Part shown: piece after piece, positions 28,066-37,583 of the stretch
Layout of the letters: each line of letters begins with the position of its first letter
How positions within the stretch are numbered: position 1 is the stretch's first letter
NCBI RefSeq assembly: GCF_002863865.1
Contig: NZ_CP022684.1
Coordinates: forward strand, 1,517,501 to 1,581,500
Origin: Ketobacter alkanivorans
GTDB lineage: Bacteria > Pseudomonadota > Gammaproteobacteria > Pseudomonadales > Ketobacteraceae
Direction: 5' to 3'
Length of the DNA: 64,000 bases
The notes under the pieces: generated by a model
The model's database searches: none
Seen by the model: the letters and a program-made list of their open reading frames with translations, nothing else
Told to the model about the DNA's origin: nothing
Translations under genes and position numbers: made by a program

Positions 28066-30204
28066 ATGACAACCATAAAGCACACTTTCTGCCGGGTCTG
28101 CGAGCCCTCCTGCGCACTGATCGCCGAAGTGGACGACAACACCCTGATCAAACTGGCCCCGGACAAAGCGCACCCGGTCACCAAAGGGTTCGCCTGCCAC
28201 AAGGGCATCAACTTTCAGGCCATCCATCAGGATCCGGATCGACTGAACGTGCCCTTGGTACGCATCAACCCAAAAACGGAAGCCGGGCAGTTCCGGCCCC
28301 AAAGCTGGGATCAGGCCGCCAGCGACATCGCCGCAAAAATAAAAGCCATTCAGGAACGCTACGGCCACAACGCCGTCGCCGCTTACGTGGGCAACCCCAC
28401 CGCCTTTAACGCCCTGGGCAGCCAGGCCATGATGTCCTTCTTCACCCAGCTGGGCACCCGCCGCCTGTTCAACTCCGGCACCCAGGATTGCAGTAATAAA
28501 TTCGCCGGGGCCGAGGCCGTGTTCGGCACCAGCACCCTGCACCCCATTCCCGATCTGGCCCACACCCGCTACGCCCTGATCTTTGGCGAGAACCCGAAAG
28601 TCTCCCACATGTCGTTTGTGTCCATGGCCAACCCCATGGCCCAGATCAAGCACGCGGTTAAAAACGGTGCCACGGTTAAATTCATCAATCCCCGCCGCAT
28701 CGAATCCGCCACCCCCGCCACCGGCGAGGTGCTGCAGATCAAACCCGATACCGATCTGTACCTGATGGCCGCCCTGCTCCATGAAATCGACCAAGGGAAT
28801 GGGTTTGATGAAGAGATCATTGCAGAGCACGGCAAACACATCGCCGAACTGCGCGACTTTATTGCGCCCTATAGCGCAGAAGCGGTGGCTGAGGTCACCG
28901 GTATCGACGCTGCCACCATTCGCAAAACGGCGCTGGAATTTGCCAACGCCGAATCCGCCTGCGTGCACATGTCCACCGGGGTCAACATGGGCCGCCAGGG
29001 CACCCTGTGCTACTGGCTGTTGCAGATGCTGAGCTTTGTTACGGGTAATTTGGACCAGCCCGGCGGCAACTTCTATTCACTGGGTTTCTACCCCGCCGCC
29101 AAAGCCGGTGCCCTGAAAAACCTCAACAAGGAAGCCGTGTTCTTCAACAGCGAGCACGGCGAACTGCGCACCATTCGCGGTGCCCTGCCCGGCAACCTGC
29201 TGCCGGATATGATTCTGAACGACAGCCAGCCCATCAAAGCCCTGATCATCATCGCCGGCAACCCGGTATTGTCCATGGGCGGCGAGGCACAGATTCGCAA
29301 AGCCTTTGAACAACTGGAATTGATCATCGTGCTGGATCTGGTGCGCAACGCCAGCGGCGAATACGCCGACTACCTGCTGCCCTGCACCGACATGCTGGAA
29401 CGTGCCGACATCAACATCTGTGGCCTGGGCATGCAATACGAGCCCTACGTGCAATACACCGACGCAGTGGTGCCCGCCGCCGCCGAGCGCAAGCCGGAGT
29501 GGTGGATACTGGCCAAACTGGAGCAGGCGCTGGGCTATCATTCCCTGTTTGATGAGGCACAGGATCACGACAACATCCCCGATCCCTTCGGCCGCCTCAA
29601 CAAAATGCTGCGCTACGCCGAACTGGATATCGAACAACTAAAGGCGGCACCCTGCCACACCGCCACCCTGCCCCCCATTCCCACCGGTCGCTTCTACCGC
29701 GACTGGCTGCAAACCGACGACAAGCGTGTGGATTGCTGCCCGCCCCTGTTTGCAGACGCCATCCAGCAGGCCCACCGACTGTTTGCCGAACTGCAATCGG
29801 AACCAGCCGATCAACTCAAGCTGATCAGCCTGCGCACCAACTACATGCAGAACAGCTGGTATCACAACATGGCAGAACTGAAACGGGACAACCAGCAGGA
29901 AAACCCCCTGCACATTGCGCCCGAGGATGCCGAGCAGCGGGGATTACAGAACGGGCAAACCGTCAGCGTGCACAACCAGTGGGGACGCATTCACGCTGCG
30001 GTAAAAATCGACGAACGCCTGCGACCCGGCACCGTGGCCATGACCCACGGCTGGGGCAATCAGCGCAGCCACGGCTTACGCGTAGCGCAGCAGTTTCCCG
30101 GCACCAACGTCAATGCCCTGCTGCCCACCGGCCCCGGCAGCTTTGAAAAACTCAGCAATCAGGCGCACATGACCGGTATCGCGGTGGTGATTTCACCACA
30201 CTGA
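28066..30204 (+). CDS. Molybdopterin-dependent oxidoreductase, DMSO-reductase superfamily
   Basis: Catalytic subunit, 712 residues, without twin-arginine signal, so cytoplasmic. An N-terminal 4Fe-4S site is visible (C9, C12, C16, C44: CRVCEPSC then ACHKG), followed by bis-MGD-binding regions and the C-terminal molydopterin dinucleotide domain (about 600-700, IAPEDAEQRGLQNGQTV). At the expected Mo-ligand position the segment GTQDCSNKFAGAEAVFGTS has no obvious Sec or Cys aligned with the formate dehydrogenase ligand; Cys three residues earlier is the only candidate nearby. No electron-transfer subunit is adjacent. Substrate unknown; formate or a related small molecule is possible. Confidence 0.85.
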   Translation: MTTIKHTFCRVCEPSCALIAEVDDNTLIKLAPDKAHPVTKGFACHKGINFQAIHQDPDRLNVPLVRINPKTEAGQFRPQSWDQAASDIAAKIKAIQERYGHNAVAAYVGNPTAFNALGSQAMMSFFTQLGTRRLFNSGTQDCSNKFAGAEAVFGTSTLHPIPDLAHTRYALIFGENPKVSHMSFVSMANPMAQIKHAVKNGATVKFINPRRIESATPATGEVLQIKPDTDLYLMAALLHEIDQGNGFDEEIIAEHGKHIAELRDFIAPYSAEAVAEVTGIDAATIRKTALEFANAESACVHMSTGVNMGRQGTLCYWLLQMLSFVTGNLDQPGGNFYSLGFYPAAKAGALKNLNKEAVFFNSEHGELRTIRGALPGNLLPDMILNDSQPIKALIIIAGNPVLSMGGEAQIRKAFEQLELIIVLDLVRNASGEYADYLLPCTDMLERADINICGLGMQYEPYVQYTDAVVPAAAERKPEWWILAKLEQALGYHSLFDEAQDHDNIPDPFGRLNKMLRYAELDIEQLKAAPCHTATLPPIPTGRFYRDWLQTDDKRVDCCPPLFADAIQQAHRLFAELQSEPADQLKLISLRTNYMQNSWYHNMAELKRDNQQENPLHIAPEDAEQRGLQNGQTVSVHNQWGRIHAAVKIDERLRPGTVAMTHGWGNQRSHGLRVAQQFPGTNVNALLPTGPGSFEKLSNQAHMTGIAVVISPH

Positions 30205-30275
30205 TCCCATCTCGAACCCCGGCGTAAAAATGCGTATAGTGAGGGCTCGCCCTCACAACCCCGTTACGGAAACTT

Positions 30276-32117
30276 ATGCTCACGCTGCCTGAATCCTTGC
30301 ACGCAGAATTTGTCTTCGGAGTGGTTGCCGCCGCCACGTTGATGATGGCCTCCAACCGCGTCCGATACGACATGATTGCGCTGCTGGTGGTGCTGGCGTT
30401 GATGCTCAGCGGAATCCTCACCGTCTCCGAAGCGTTAGGTGGGTTCGGCAATTCCGTGGTCATTCTGATCGCGGGGCTGCTGATCATTGGTGACACCCTG
30501 GACCGCACCGGCGTGGCCCGTATGGTGGGCGATTGGATTCTGCAAAAAGGGGGCGGCAATGAAACCCGCCTGTTGATTTTGATCATGCTGAGCAGCGCGG
30601 TTCTCAGTGCCGTCATGAGTTCCACCGCAGTCGTGGCTATCTTTATTCCCATCATTCTGCGCATTGCCGCCAAGAGCAGCCTCAGCCCATCCAAACTGCT
30701 CCTGCCCATGTCTTACGCCGCCCTGGTAAGCGGCATGCTGACACTGATCGCCACCCCGCCCAACCTGGTGATCAGTGCAGAATTGCAGGCAAACGGTTAT
30801 ACGCCGCTGGGGTTTTTCAGTTTCAGTGCCATCGGTCTGGTGGTGCTGGTGCTGACCATTGTGTACGTCATTACCCTGGGGCGCCGCTGGCTGCCCACCC
30901 ATTCTGATCCCGATCAGAAACCGCGCTACGGTCGCTCAGCACAGGCCCTGTGGGAAGATTACCGGGTGGATCGGAATACGATATCTTTGCGTGTATCGCC
31001 CGCCTCCCCACTGGCTCATCAACGCATTGGAGACTGCCGCTTGAATCAGGACTACGGTGTTCGGATTCTCGAAGTCTTGCGCCCCCAGCGCCGCGGGGCT
31101 GAACACTTTCCCGGCCCTGCCGCCGATTTCACACTGCACCCCAACGACATCCTGGTGGCCGTTGGCCATGAGGACTCGCTCCAGCGCATGCAGAGCGACA
31201 AGCAACTTCATACCCATACCCTGAGCCCCCAGGATGAGCAGAATATGTTTTGGGAACTGGGTACCGTCAGCGTTTTGATACATCCCCGCTCCCGCCTGAT
31301 CGGACACACCCTGATCGAAACCCGATTTCGCGATCAATACGGGGTGGATGTCATGGGGTTGCGACGCAATCAGACGGCGGTGACCACCTTCGAACAGGAA
31401 ACACTGAATGCCTCCGATAGTCTGCTGGTGGTGGGCCCCTGGTCTCGCATCAAGCAACTGCAGGCGCAGAATCACGATTTCGTATTACTGGAATCCCCTG
31501 TGGAAGCGGACGAAGTGGTGCCTTCCTACCGTCGCATGCCCGTCGCGTTGCTCATTACCGCAGCCATGGTGGTAGTTTCCCTGTTCAACTGGATTCCACT
31601 GGTGGCCACGGTATTGATCGCCGCCATGGCCAGTGTCGTCACTCGCTGCCTGTCGGCGACGGACGCTTACCGCGCCATCCACTGGAGCAGTCTGGTATTG
31701 CTGGCGGGCATGCTGCCCCTGGCGGACGCTCTGCAAAAAACCGGCGGTACCGACATGATCGTGCAATCACTGTTGCAATTATCCGGCGGCGCCGATCCCG
31801 GCACGCTGCTCACGGTATTATTTTTCGTCACCGTTCTGCTCACCAACATTCTCTCCAACACCACCTCAGCGGTGCTGATGGCCCCCATCGCCATCGGCGT
31901 CGCCCAAGCCATTGGCGTGTCCCCGTATCCATTGGCCATCGCCGTGTTGTTTGCCGCATCCTCCGCATTCCTGACGCCAATCGCATCCCCTATCATGACC
32001 CTGGTGGTGGAGCCAGGTCACTATCGCCTGTCCGACTATGCAAAACAGGGCTCTGTACTGGTGATCGTGGTGTATGCCGTGACCTATTTTATGGTGCCGC
32101 TACTGTTTCCCTGGTGA
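30276..32117 (+). CDS. SLC13-family permease with internal TrkA-C domains
   Basis: Ion- or anion-coupled transporter, 613 residues. Five or six transmembrane helices at the N-terminus, two cytoplasmic TrkA-C (RCK-C) domains at about 220-310 and 320-400, and about six C-terminal helices. Membrane motifs include SSTAVVAIFIP and SNTTSAVLMAPIAIG, both with the Ser/Thr-rich re-entrant loops of the SLC13/DASS and ArsB-like superfamily. TrkA-C domains sense nucleotides or metabolites in related permeases. The substrate could be dicarboxylate, sulfate or another anion; sequence does not decide. Its stop overlaps the convergent TetR gene by 18 bases. Confidence 0.86.
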   Translation: MLTLPESLHAEFVFGVVAAATLMMASNRVRYDMIALLVVLALMLSGILTVSEALGGFGNSVVILIAGLLIIGDTLDRTGVARMVGDWILQKGGGNETRLLILIMLSSAVLSAVMSSTAVVAIFIPIILRIAAKSSLSPSKLLLPMSYAALVSGMLTLIATPPNLVISAELQANGYTPLGFFSFSAIGLVVLVLTIVYVITLGRRWLPTHSDPDQKPRYGRSAQALWEDYRVDRNTISLRVSPASPLAHQRIGDCRLNQDYGVRILEVLRPQRRGAEHFPGPAADFTLHPNDILVAVGHEDSLQRMQSDKQLHTHTLSPQDEQNMFWELGTVSVLIHPRSRLIGHTLIETRFRDQYGVDVMGLRRNQTAVTTFEQETLNASDSLLVVGPWSRIKQLQAQNHDFVLLESPVEADEVVPSYRRMPVALLITAAMVVVSLFNWIPLVATVLIAAMASVVTRCLSATDAYRAIHWSSLVLLAGMLPLADALQKTGGTDMIVQSLLQLSGGADPGTLLTVLFFVTVLLTNILSNTTSAVLMAPIAIGVAQAIGVSPYPLAIAVLFAASSAFLTPIASPIMTLVVEPGHYRLSDYAKQGSVLVIVVYAVTYFMVPLLFPW

Positions 32118-32702
32118 GCCCAGATACCCCATCACCATATCGGTCAGACCCTGCGTAATTTCCTCCTGGGACATCATGATCTGAGGCTGGCCGATGTAAC
32201 GTACCATGGTAAACATCACGCTGTTGGCAATGATAAAAATGCGCACGTGCAGATCCTGTATGGGATTGTGTTGATAGTGTTTCAGAAAATAGACCCGCGA
32301 TAGATCCATAAAACTCTGCTGCAGAATGTTCATGACGCGATCCGTGGGCAGGCTGTGCCAGTTGCGCACCAACTCCAGATACAGACCATCACGGGAATTC
32401 AACAAGGCAAAGCCAAACTGGATAATCAACCCCACATTGGTGCGCAAATCCCCACTTTCACTCATGGGCAATCGGTGCAGGGCCTGGGAAATTTCGTTGG
32501 CCAGCTTGTCCACTAACGCCTCCACCAACGCGTCCTTGTCGTCAAAGTACTGGTACAGGGAGCCTACGCTCACCCCCGCCAGTTCGGCGATGTGGTGGGT
32601 GGTGATGCCGTCCACCCCTCGTTCAATAACGGTTTTGGCCGTGGCCTCAATCAAGGCGTCCACCATCTGGCGGGAGCGTTTCTGCTGGGGCTTTTTACGC
32701 AT
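32100..32702 (-). CDS. TetR/AcrR-family transcriptional regulator
   Basis: 200 residues. The N-terminal HTH is typical (ATAKTVIERGVDGITTHHIAELAGVS, then VGSLYQYFDDKDALVEALV), followed by a helical ligand domain. ATG 32702 is used; an in-frame TTG at 32714 is possible. It is divergent from the MpaB-P450-SDR operon, and a perfect palindrome lies in the 105-bp gap, so it probably represses that operon and itself. The ligand may be a lipid-like substrate of the operon. The 3' end overlaps the SLC13 gene convergently. Confidence 0.93.
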   Translation of the reverse strand: MRKKPQQKRSRQMVDALIEATAKTVIERGVDGITTHHIAELAGVSVGSLYQYFDDKDALVEALVDKLANEISQALHRLPMSESGDLRTNVGLIIQFGFALLNSRDGLYLELVRNWHSLPTDRVMNILQQSFMDLSRVYFLKHYQHNPIQDLHVRIFIIANSVMFTMVRYIGQPQIMMSQEEITQGLTDMVMGYLGSPGKQ

Positions 32703-32736
32703 GCTAATTGACAAAACTCCAAAAAGCGAATTGAAC

Positions 32737-32752
32737 GCGAATAAATATTCGC
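32737..32752. promoter_or_regulatory. TetR operator candidate (perfect palindrome)
   Basis: GCGAATA and TATTCGC flank a central AA, giving a 16-bp exact palindrome 35 bp from the TetR start and 56 bp from the MpaB start. Size and location fit a TetR dimer site overlapping divergent promoters. A partial copy of one arm (GCGAAT) lies 11 bp to the left at 32726. Confidence 0.65.
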
Positions 32753-32807
32753 ATTATTCTGTTGATTCATCAAGAAGCTGATAAAAAGACCCTGTGGGAG
32801 TCACCCA

Positions 32808-34040
32808 ATGAATCACGCTGAAACCATCATTCCCGGCCGTGCCCGGCCCTTTGAGAAATCCCAAGTTGCCACGCCCCCCTGGCTGAAAGCCATCCTGGGT
32901 CGGGAACTGGCTCCCACCCGCGACGAATACAACGCGGTCAACAGTGCCCTGTGGGATGGGGACAAGGCCATGGATGCTCTGGTGGCCTGGATGTTCGAGG
33001 CGGACACCAAAGAACGCAGAGCCCAGGTGCAATGGGCCTTCCAGAACGGTGATCAAGGTCTGGAGAACAGCCCTGCAGCCATTCAGGCGTTCATTAACAC
33101 CCTGCAAAACCCGCCCGGCTGGATCGATTTCGAACTGGTGGAAGAAGGGGTCAGTTTCATTCACGGCCTCGGCATCACCGCCGGTTACGTGTTGCGGGAT
33201 CTGGCGCTCATGGGCGGCTATATGCTGTCGGGTTTCAACCAGTCCCTGGTGATGACCGGTGCCCTCAACAAAGGCACCGCCCAGCGCATCGCCGAAACCG
33301 GCAAATGGTGGATCGACTGCACCGAACACCAGGGCATGCGCCCCTTCGGCCCCGGCTACAAAACCACCCTGCAGGTGCGCATGGTGCACGCCTTGGTACG
33401 GCGCGGCCTCGACAAGCACAAAGACTGGGATCACAGCCATTGGGGCCTCCCCCTCAGCCAGATCGACATGGTGGCCACCTATTTGGGCTTCAGTGTGGTG
33501 ATGCTGGTGGGGCTGCGCAAACTGGGCATTCCCGTGCTGCCGCGGGAATCCAAAGCCGTCATTCACCTGTGGTCTTACGCCTGCTGGTTAATGGGCGTGG
33601 AAGAGAAGTGGCTGGTGCAATCGGAAACCGAAGGCTTCGTGCTGCTCAATCACACCTACATGACTCAGAGCAAACCGGACGCCACCAGCCGGGAACTGGC
33701 CCAGGCCCTGGCTCGGGAACCGCTGGAACGCAGCTTCGATCGCTTCCAAAGCGCCCAACGCAAACTGTCTTATCACCAGCATCTGGGCATGAGCCAGTAT
33801 TTCCTCGGTCGGAAAAAAATGGCCGAGCTTGGCTTCGAGGATCTGGGCCTGCCTTGGTATCCGCTGGCCTCCAACGGGCCCCGTGCACTGGCCTATACCG
33901 CTGAACATTTCATACCGGGCCTGCGTGACAGGCAACAACAACGGGGCCGCAAGGCTCAACTGGCCATGCTGGCCTCCATGTTTGGCGAGCAGGAACACGC
34001 CATCATTAAACCGGATACGGATCATCCCGCGCATATCTGA
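32808..34040 (+). CDS. MpaB/latex-clearing-type oxygenase (DUF2236)
   Basis: Haem-b-dependent oxygenase-like protein, 410 residues, of the DUF2236 family that includes rubber oxygenase Lcp and fungal MpaB. The conserved core is visible: a helix with ITAGYVLRDLALMGGY, GKWWIDCT, and RMVHALVR, in which His194 is the likely proximal haem ligand, then HWGLPLSQIDMVATYLGFS. Family members cleave C=C bonds of isoprenoid chains. No signal peptide is seen, so cytoplasmic. It is followed 17 bp later by a P450 and then an SDR, forming a three-gene oxidative operon opposite a TetR gene. Substrate unknown. Confidence 0.85.
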   Translation: MNHAETIIPGRARPFEKSQVATPPWLKAILGRELAPTRDEYNAVNSALWDGDKAMDALVAWMFEADTKERRAQVQWAFQNGDQGLENSPAAIQAFINTLQNPPGWIDFELVEEGVSFIHGLGITAGYVLRDLALMGGYMLSGFNQSLVMTGALNKGTAQRIAETGKWWIDCTEHQGMRPFGPGYKTTLQVRMVHALVRRGLDKHKDWDHSHWGLPLSQIDMVATYLGFSVVMLVGLRKLGIPVLPRESKAVIHLWSYACWLMGVEEKWLVQSETEGFVLLNHTYMTQSKPDATSRELAQALAREPLERSFDRFQSAQRKLSYHQHLGMSQYFLGRKKMAELGFEDLGLPWYPLASNGPRALAYTAEHFIPGLRDRQQQRGRKAQLAMLASMFGEQEHAIIKPDTDHPAHI

Positions 34041-34057
34041 TCGTGGAGACAACAACA

Positions 34058-35419
34058 ATGATAATGGATCTCGTAGCTACTCACCGGGCCGGACAACGCC
34101 TGAAACAAACCTTACCGGGAGAAAAAGGCCTGCCCCTGCTGGGTCACAGCCTGGACTTCTTATATCGGCCGGTAGAAACCGCCCTGCGTTTTGAACGCAA
34201 GCATGGCCCGGTGTTCTGGCTTTCCATTTTCGGCATGACCGCAGTGGTTTTAGTAGGCCCCGAGGCCAACAAACTGGTGCTGCTGGATCGGGAAAAAGCC
34301 TTTTCCAATTCCAAAGGCTGGGACTTTTTCATCGGCCAGTTTTTCAAGCGCGGCATCATGCTGTTGGATTTCGATGAACACCGTTTTCACCGCGGCATCA
34401 TGCAGGCAGCCTTTAAAAAGCAGGCACTGATGCAATACGTGGATCGCATGAACCCGGTGATCGAATACAGCATGAGGCAGTGGTCGCAACAACGCAGTCA
34501 ACAAAAATTCATGGTGCTGTCCAGCGTCAAACAGATGACCTTAAACATCGCCACTGAAGTATTCATGGGGGAACACCTTGGGCCAGAAACAGACAAGATC
34601 AACCAGGCCTTTGTGGACTGCGTACTGGCAGGCACTGCGCTGATTCGCTACCCCGTACCCGGTGGCCGCTGGAGTCGAGGCTTGAAAGCCCGCAAAACAC
34701 TGGCAGCGTTTTTCGGCTCACGGATCGCAGAAAGACGCCATAACCCGGGGCCAGACCTGTTCAGCCAATTGTGTCTGGCAGAAGATGAAAACGGCCAGCG
34801 CTTTACCGATGAAGACGTGGTGAATCACATGATCTTCCTGATGATGGCGGCCCACGACACCTCCACCCTCACCATTAGCGCCATGTTCTACTATCTGGCC
34901 AAGCATCCCCAGTGGCAACAGCGCCTGCGCACCGAATCACAGAGCCTGAACAAACCCGCTGTCAGCTACGAAGATCTGGATCAGCTCACCGGTATTGAAC
35001 AAGTGATGAAAGAAGCCCTGCGTCTGATGCCACCAGTGCATGGCATTCCCCGCCGCACCGTAAAACCAGTGGAGTTCAATGGCGTCACCATCCCGGCCGA
35101 CACCTTTATCATTGTCAGCCCCTATGTGACCCACCATATGGAACAGCATTGGCCCAACCCGGAACACTTCGATCCAGAGCGCTTTGGCAGTGAAGCCGAC
35201 AAGCTGCAACACCCATATCAGTATGTTCCCTTCGGTGGCGGCGCCCACAAGTGTATTGGCCTGCATTTTGCCGAGTTGCAGATCAAAACCATCATGCATC
35301 AGGTGCTGTTGAACTACCGCTGGGAAGTGCCCGCGCGCTACACCATGCCGGTCAACTTCACCACACTACCCAACCCGGCGGACGGTCTGCCCGTCACACT
35401 GACCCGAATAAAATCTTGA
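34058..35419 (+). CDS. Cytochrome P450
   Basis: Haem-thiolate monooxygenase, 453 residues from ATG 34058 (GGAG nine bases before; a GTG five codons earlier is less likely). Cys399 in FGGGAHKCIG is the haem ligand. The I-helix reads MAAHDTST, with Ala-His-Asp-Thr in place of the usual A/GGxDT/E. The K-helix is KEALRLMPP (ExxR). The form without an anchor fits a soluble bacterial P450 that needs separate redox partners; no ferredoxin or ferredoxin reductase is encoded nearby. Architecture resembles CYP51/CYP120-like sterol- or isoprenoid-acting enzymes, but assignment to a family is not possible by eye. Confidence 0.93.
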   Translation: MIMDLVATHRAGQRLKQTLPGEKGLPLLGHSLDFLYRPVETALRFERKHGPVFWLSIFGMTAVVLVGPEANKLVLLDREKAFSNSKGWDFFIGQFFKRGIMLLDFDEHRFHRGIMQAAFKKQALMQYVDRMNPVIEYSMRQWSQQRSQQKFMVLSSVKQMTLNIATEVFMGEHLGPETDKINQAFVDCVLAGTALIRYPVPGGRWSRGLKARKTLAAFFGSRIAERRHNPGPDLFSQLCLAEDENGQRFTDEDVVNHMIFLMMAAHDTSTLTISAMFYYLAKHPQWQQRLRTESQSLNKPAVSYEDLDQLTGIEQVMKEALRLMPPVHGIPRRTVKPVEFNGVTIPADTFIIVSPYVTHHMEQHWPNPEHFDPERFGSEADKLQHPYQYVPFGGGAHKCIGLHFAELQIKTIMHQVLLNYRWEVPARYTMPVNFTTLPNPADGLPVTLTRIKS

Positions 35420-35461
35420 CCCGAATAAAACACTGAAACCCCAAGCAGTAAGGAATTCAAC

Positions 35462-36334
35462 ATGAACAACACCGCTAAAACCGTGCTCATCACCGGTTGT
35501 TCCTCCGGTATCGGCCGTGACACCGCCAAACTGTTTCAGGAGAACGGCTGGAGCGTGGCCGCCACCATGCGCACGCCTGCCGACGAACAGGAACTGAACC
35601 AATTGGAAAACGTCATCTGCCTGCGCCTGGACGTGAACGACATCAAATCCATCGAAAGCGCGGTGCAAACCACCATCGAAACCTTCGGCCATATCGACGT
35701 GCTGGTGAACAACGCCGGTTACGCATTAATGGGCGCGTTCGAAACTCTGGACAGCCAACAGATACAGCAACAGTTCGAAACCAACGTGTTCGGATTAATG
35801 GAAGTCTGCCGGGTGGTTCTACCCCATTTACGCAGCCGCAATAGCGGCACCCTGGTGAACGTGGCCAGCATGGTTGGGCGCTTTCCGCTGCCCCTGTACA
35901 GCATCTACAACGCCAGTAAATTCGCCGTGGAAGGATTCACCGAAACCCTGATCTACGAATTGGAGAACTTCAACATCAAGGTGAAGCTGATCGAACCCGG
36001 CGCCACCAACACCCACTTCTTCGGCCGCTCCAGCGATCGTGACAACGGCACCGGCATCAGCGCTTACGATGACTACACAAAAAAAGTATTCGATGTCATG
36101 GATTCCATCGGCCCATCCGGCTCCGACAGCCGCGACATCGCCAAAGAAATCTGGCGTGCCACCACCGACGGCAGCAACAAATTACGCTACGCCGCCGGCA
36201 GCGATGCCAAAGCCTTTTTACTGGCCCGACGCCTGCTGCCGGATCGTCTGTTCAACCGCACCATCAAAATCAGCCTCACACCCTGGGCGCTGAATACCGT
36301 CGGTCGCCTGTTTTACAAACCGCAGGCGGAATAA
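35462..36334 (+). CDS. Short-chain dehydrogenase/reductase
   Basis: NAD(P)-dependent oxidoreductase, 290 residues. Cofactor loop TGCSSGIGRDTA at about 11-22, NNAG at about 83-86, the Ser of the active site near VNVASMVG, and the catalytic pair in YNASK. A hydrophobic region near the C-terminus lacks a clear helix. AAGGAATTCAAC before ATG fixes the start. Third gene of the MpaB-P450-SDR operon; it may oxidise an alcohol or reduce a carbonyl made by the two oxygenases. Confidence 0.93.
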   Translation: MNNTAKTVLITGCSSGIGRDTAKLFQENGWSVAATMRTPADEQELNQLENVICLRLDVNDIKSIESAVQTTIETFGHIDVLVNNAGYALMGAFETLDSQQIQQQFETNVFGLMEVCRVVLPHLRSRNSGTLVNVASMVGRFPLPLYSIYNASKFAVEGFTETLIYELENFNIKVKLIEPGATNTHFFGRSSDRDNGTGISAYDDYTKKVFDVMDSIGPSGSDSRDIAKEIWRATTDGSNKLRYAAGSDAKAFLLARRLLPDRLFNRTIKISLTPWALNTVGRLFYKPQAE

Positions 36335-36342
36335 GCCATGAA

Positions 36343-36383
36343 CCCCAGAAGAGATCGCCGATCAACAGGAATTTCTGCTGGGG
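36343..36383 (+). terminator. Hairpin downstream of the SDR gene
   Basis: CCCCAGAAGA and TCTGCTGGGG pair with one mismatch around a 21-base loop, between the convergent SDR and lipoprotein genes. No long T-run follows, so termination is only suggested. Confidence 0.3.
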
Positions 36384-36388
36384 CACTC

Positions 36389-36715
36389 TTACGACTCGGC
36401 ACTATCTCCATAGACTACAGTACAATTCTTGTTAACTGGGAAATACCACAGCCCCGTTTCCCCAATGAGTTCCACATTATTAATATCACCATTATCCGCT
36501 GCCGATATAATTGACCCGTCACCATACATCGGCACAACGAAGAGCAAATTCCAAGTACAGGCTTCTCCTCGCTTTCTCGACTGCAATTCTCTGAAATCGA
36601 TATTACTAACACCCACAACCTTTCCATCAGAATATCGCAGTGTTTGCGCCAGATCCTTTGTCACCGTCGCACATCCGGACATCATCAGCATCGAAGCAAT
36701 CAGTAGTTTTTTCAT
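36389..36715 (-). CDS. Small TRL-like lipoprotein
   Basis: 108 residues. Lipobox MSGC at about 12-15 gives a short lipoprotein signal. The mature domain has RKRGEACTW, then GDGSIISAADNGDINNVELI and a terminal CTVVYGD, a pattern resembling the TRL-like family, for which no function is known. GGAG precedes the ATG. First gene seen at the left edge of the AT-richer minus-strand cluster (36.4-44.5 kb). Confidence 0.7.
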   Translation of the reverse strand: MKKLLIASMLMMSGCATVTKDLAQTLRYSDGKVVGVSNIDFRELQSRKRGEACTWNLLFVVPMYGDGSIISAADNGDINNVELIGETGLWYFPVNKNCTVVYGDSAES

Positions 36716-36900
36716 AATTTAATCTCCTGTGAAATACACGGGAGATCATACTTTTATTAGCGCTGAATAATACCACGCTGAGAAAGGTCGCTTGACCTAA
36801 ACCCTTTGGCATCATGCTGCGCTACCAATACGCAACATAACGTTAACAGGGCCTGCGTAGTCATAACGTCCTGCCAGCTTTACTACCTTAAACAACGACC

Positions 36901-37419
36901 CTACGGTGATACCTTAAATCCACCAGGAGGCATCGGACGCGATTCAGAAACATCAATTAAATTCAAAGCCCAGCAGCCTAACCAGTGCCGAACGCGGTTA
37001 CCGTCAGGGCCTTGATCCGGGCCTTGAATCAAATACAACGACCCGATCAAACCATTCGAATGCCCCAATTCGGACAGCCCAATCCAAGGAGGGCCGTAAT
37101 TCACAGCATCGTCATCTGGGACGTGCGTATCTGGCGGCTCGGCCACGTACAAGTAAGTATCAGAGGGGAACTCGGCAGGAAGTATCGTGCCGCTTGCTGC
37201 AAGCCAAAGCCGATCCAGCGGCACATCCGGCCTGGGAATATCGTACGTCATCCCACCAGGGAAGATTTCAATAGCACCGGGGGATTTAGCTACAGGAGAA
37301 CCCTGAGAGGAGTCACGCCAATGATTGTGATCGTTTTCATACAGAAAAAACGACAACCCAACCTTGTCGGTAGCGAATGAGGGTTTACGGTAAATAACAC
37401 TTAGCCTAAAGACGTCCAT
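36901..37419 (-). CDS. Hypothetical protein, 172 residues
   Basis: I do not recognise it. ATG 37419 is chosen because GGGAG precedes it by six bases; the frame continues 13 codons upstream. No signal peptide or transmembrane helix. Beta-rich and unusually Pro/Asp/Gly-rich (for example VAEPPDTHVPDDDA and IQGPDQGPDGN), with several Trp (WRDSSQG, WLAAS, WIGL, HWLGCWAL). It could be a cytoplasmic lectin- or beta-sandwich-like protein. Lies 185 bp upstream of the TRL-like gene on the same strand. Confidence 0.5.
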   Translation of the reverse strand: MDVFRLSVIYRKPSFATDKVGLSFFLYENDHNHWRDSSQGSPVAKSPGAIEIFPGGMTYDIPRPDVPLDRLWLAASGTILPAEFPSDTYLYVAEPPDTHVPDDDAVNYGPPWIGLSELGHSNGLIGSLYLIQGPDQGPDGNRVRHWLGCWALNLIDVSESRPMPPGGFKVSP

Positions 37420-37583
37420 TATTGGCTCCCTGATGTAATGTTTCGTGCAATCGCACAAGGCCTATCCATAGAAATGGATTTATTCCATTAGCCTGCCATA
37501 AGGTATCTACTGAAACCCTTAACCAAAGTCGGTCATATCGCTGCAAATGTCCAGCATTTAAACATCACCGCCATATCGCCAAC

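Noticed and set aside
27835..28968. Long antisense reading frame (377 codons) over the molybdopterin oxidoreductase gene
   Set aside because: It mirrors the coding frame of a clear gene; residue pattern (Gly/Val/His-rich) is typical of a shadow, no start site.
32754..33566. Antisense frame over the MpaB gene
   Set aside because: Shadow; it would overlap the operator and promoter.
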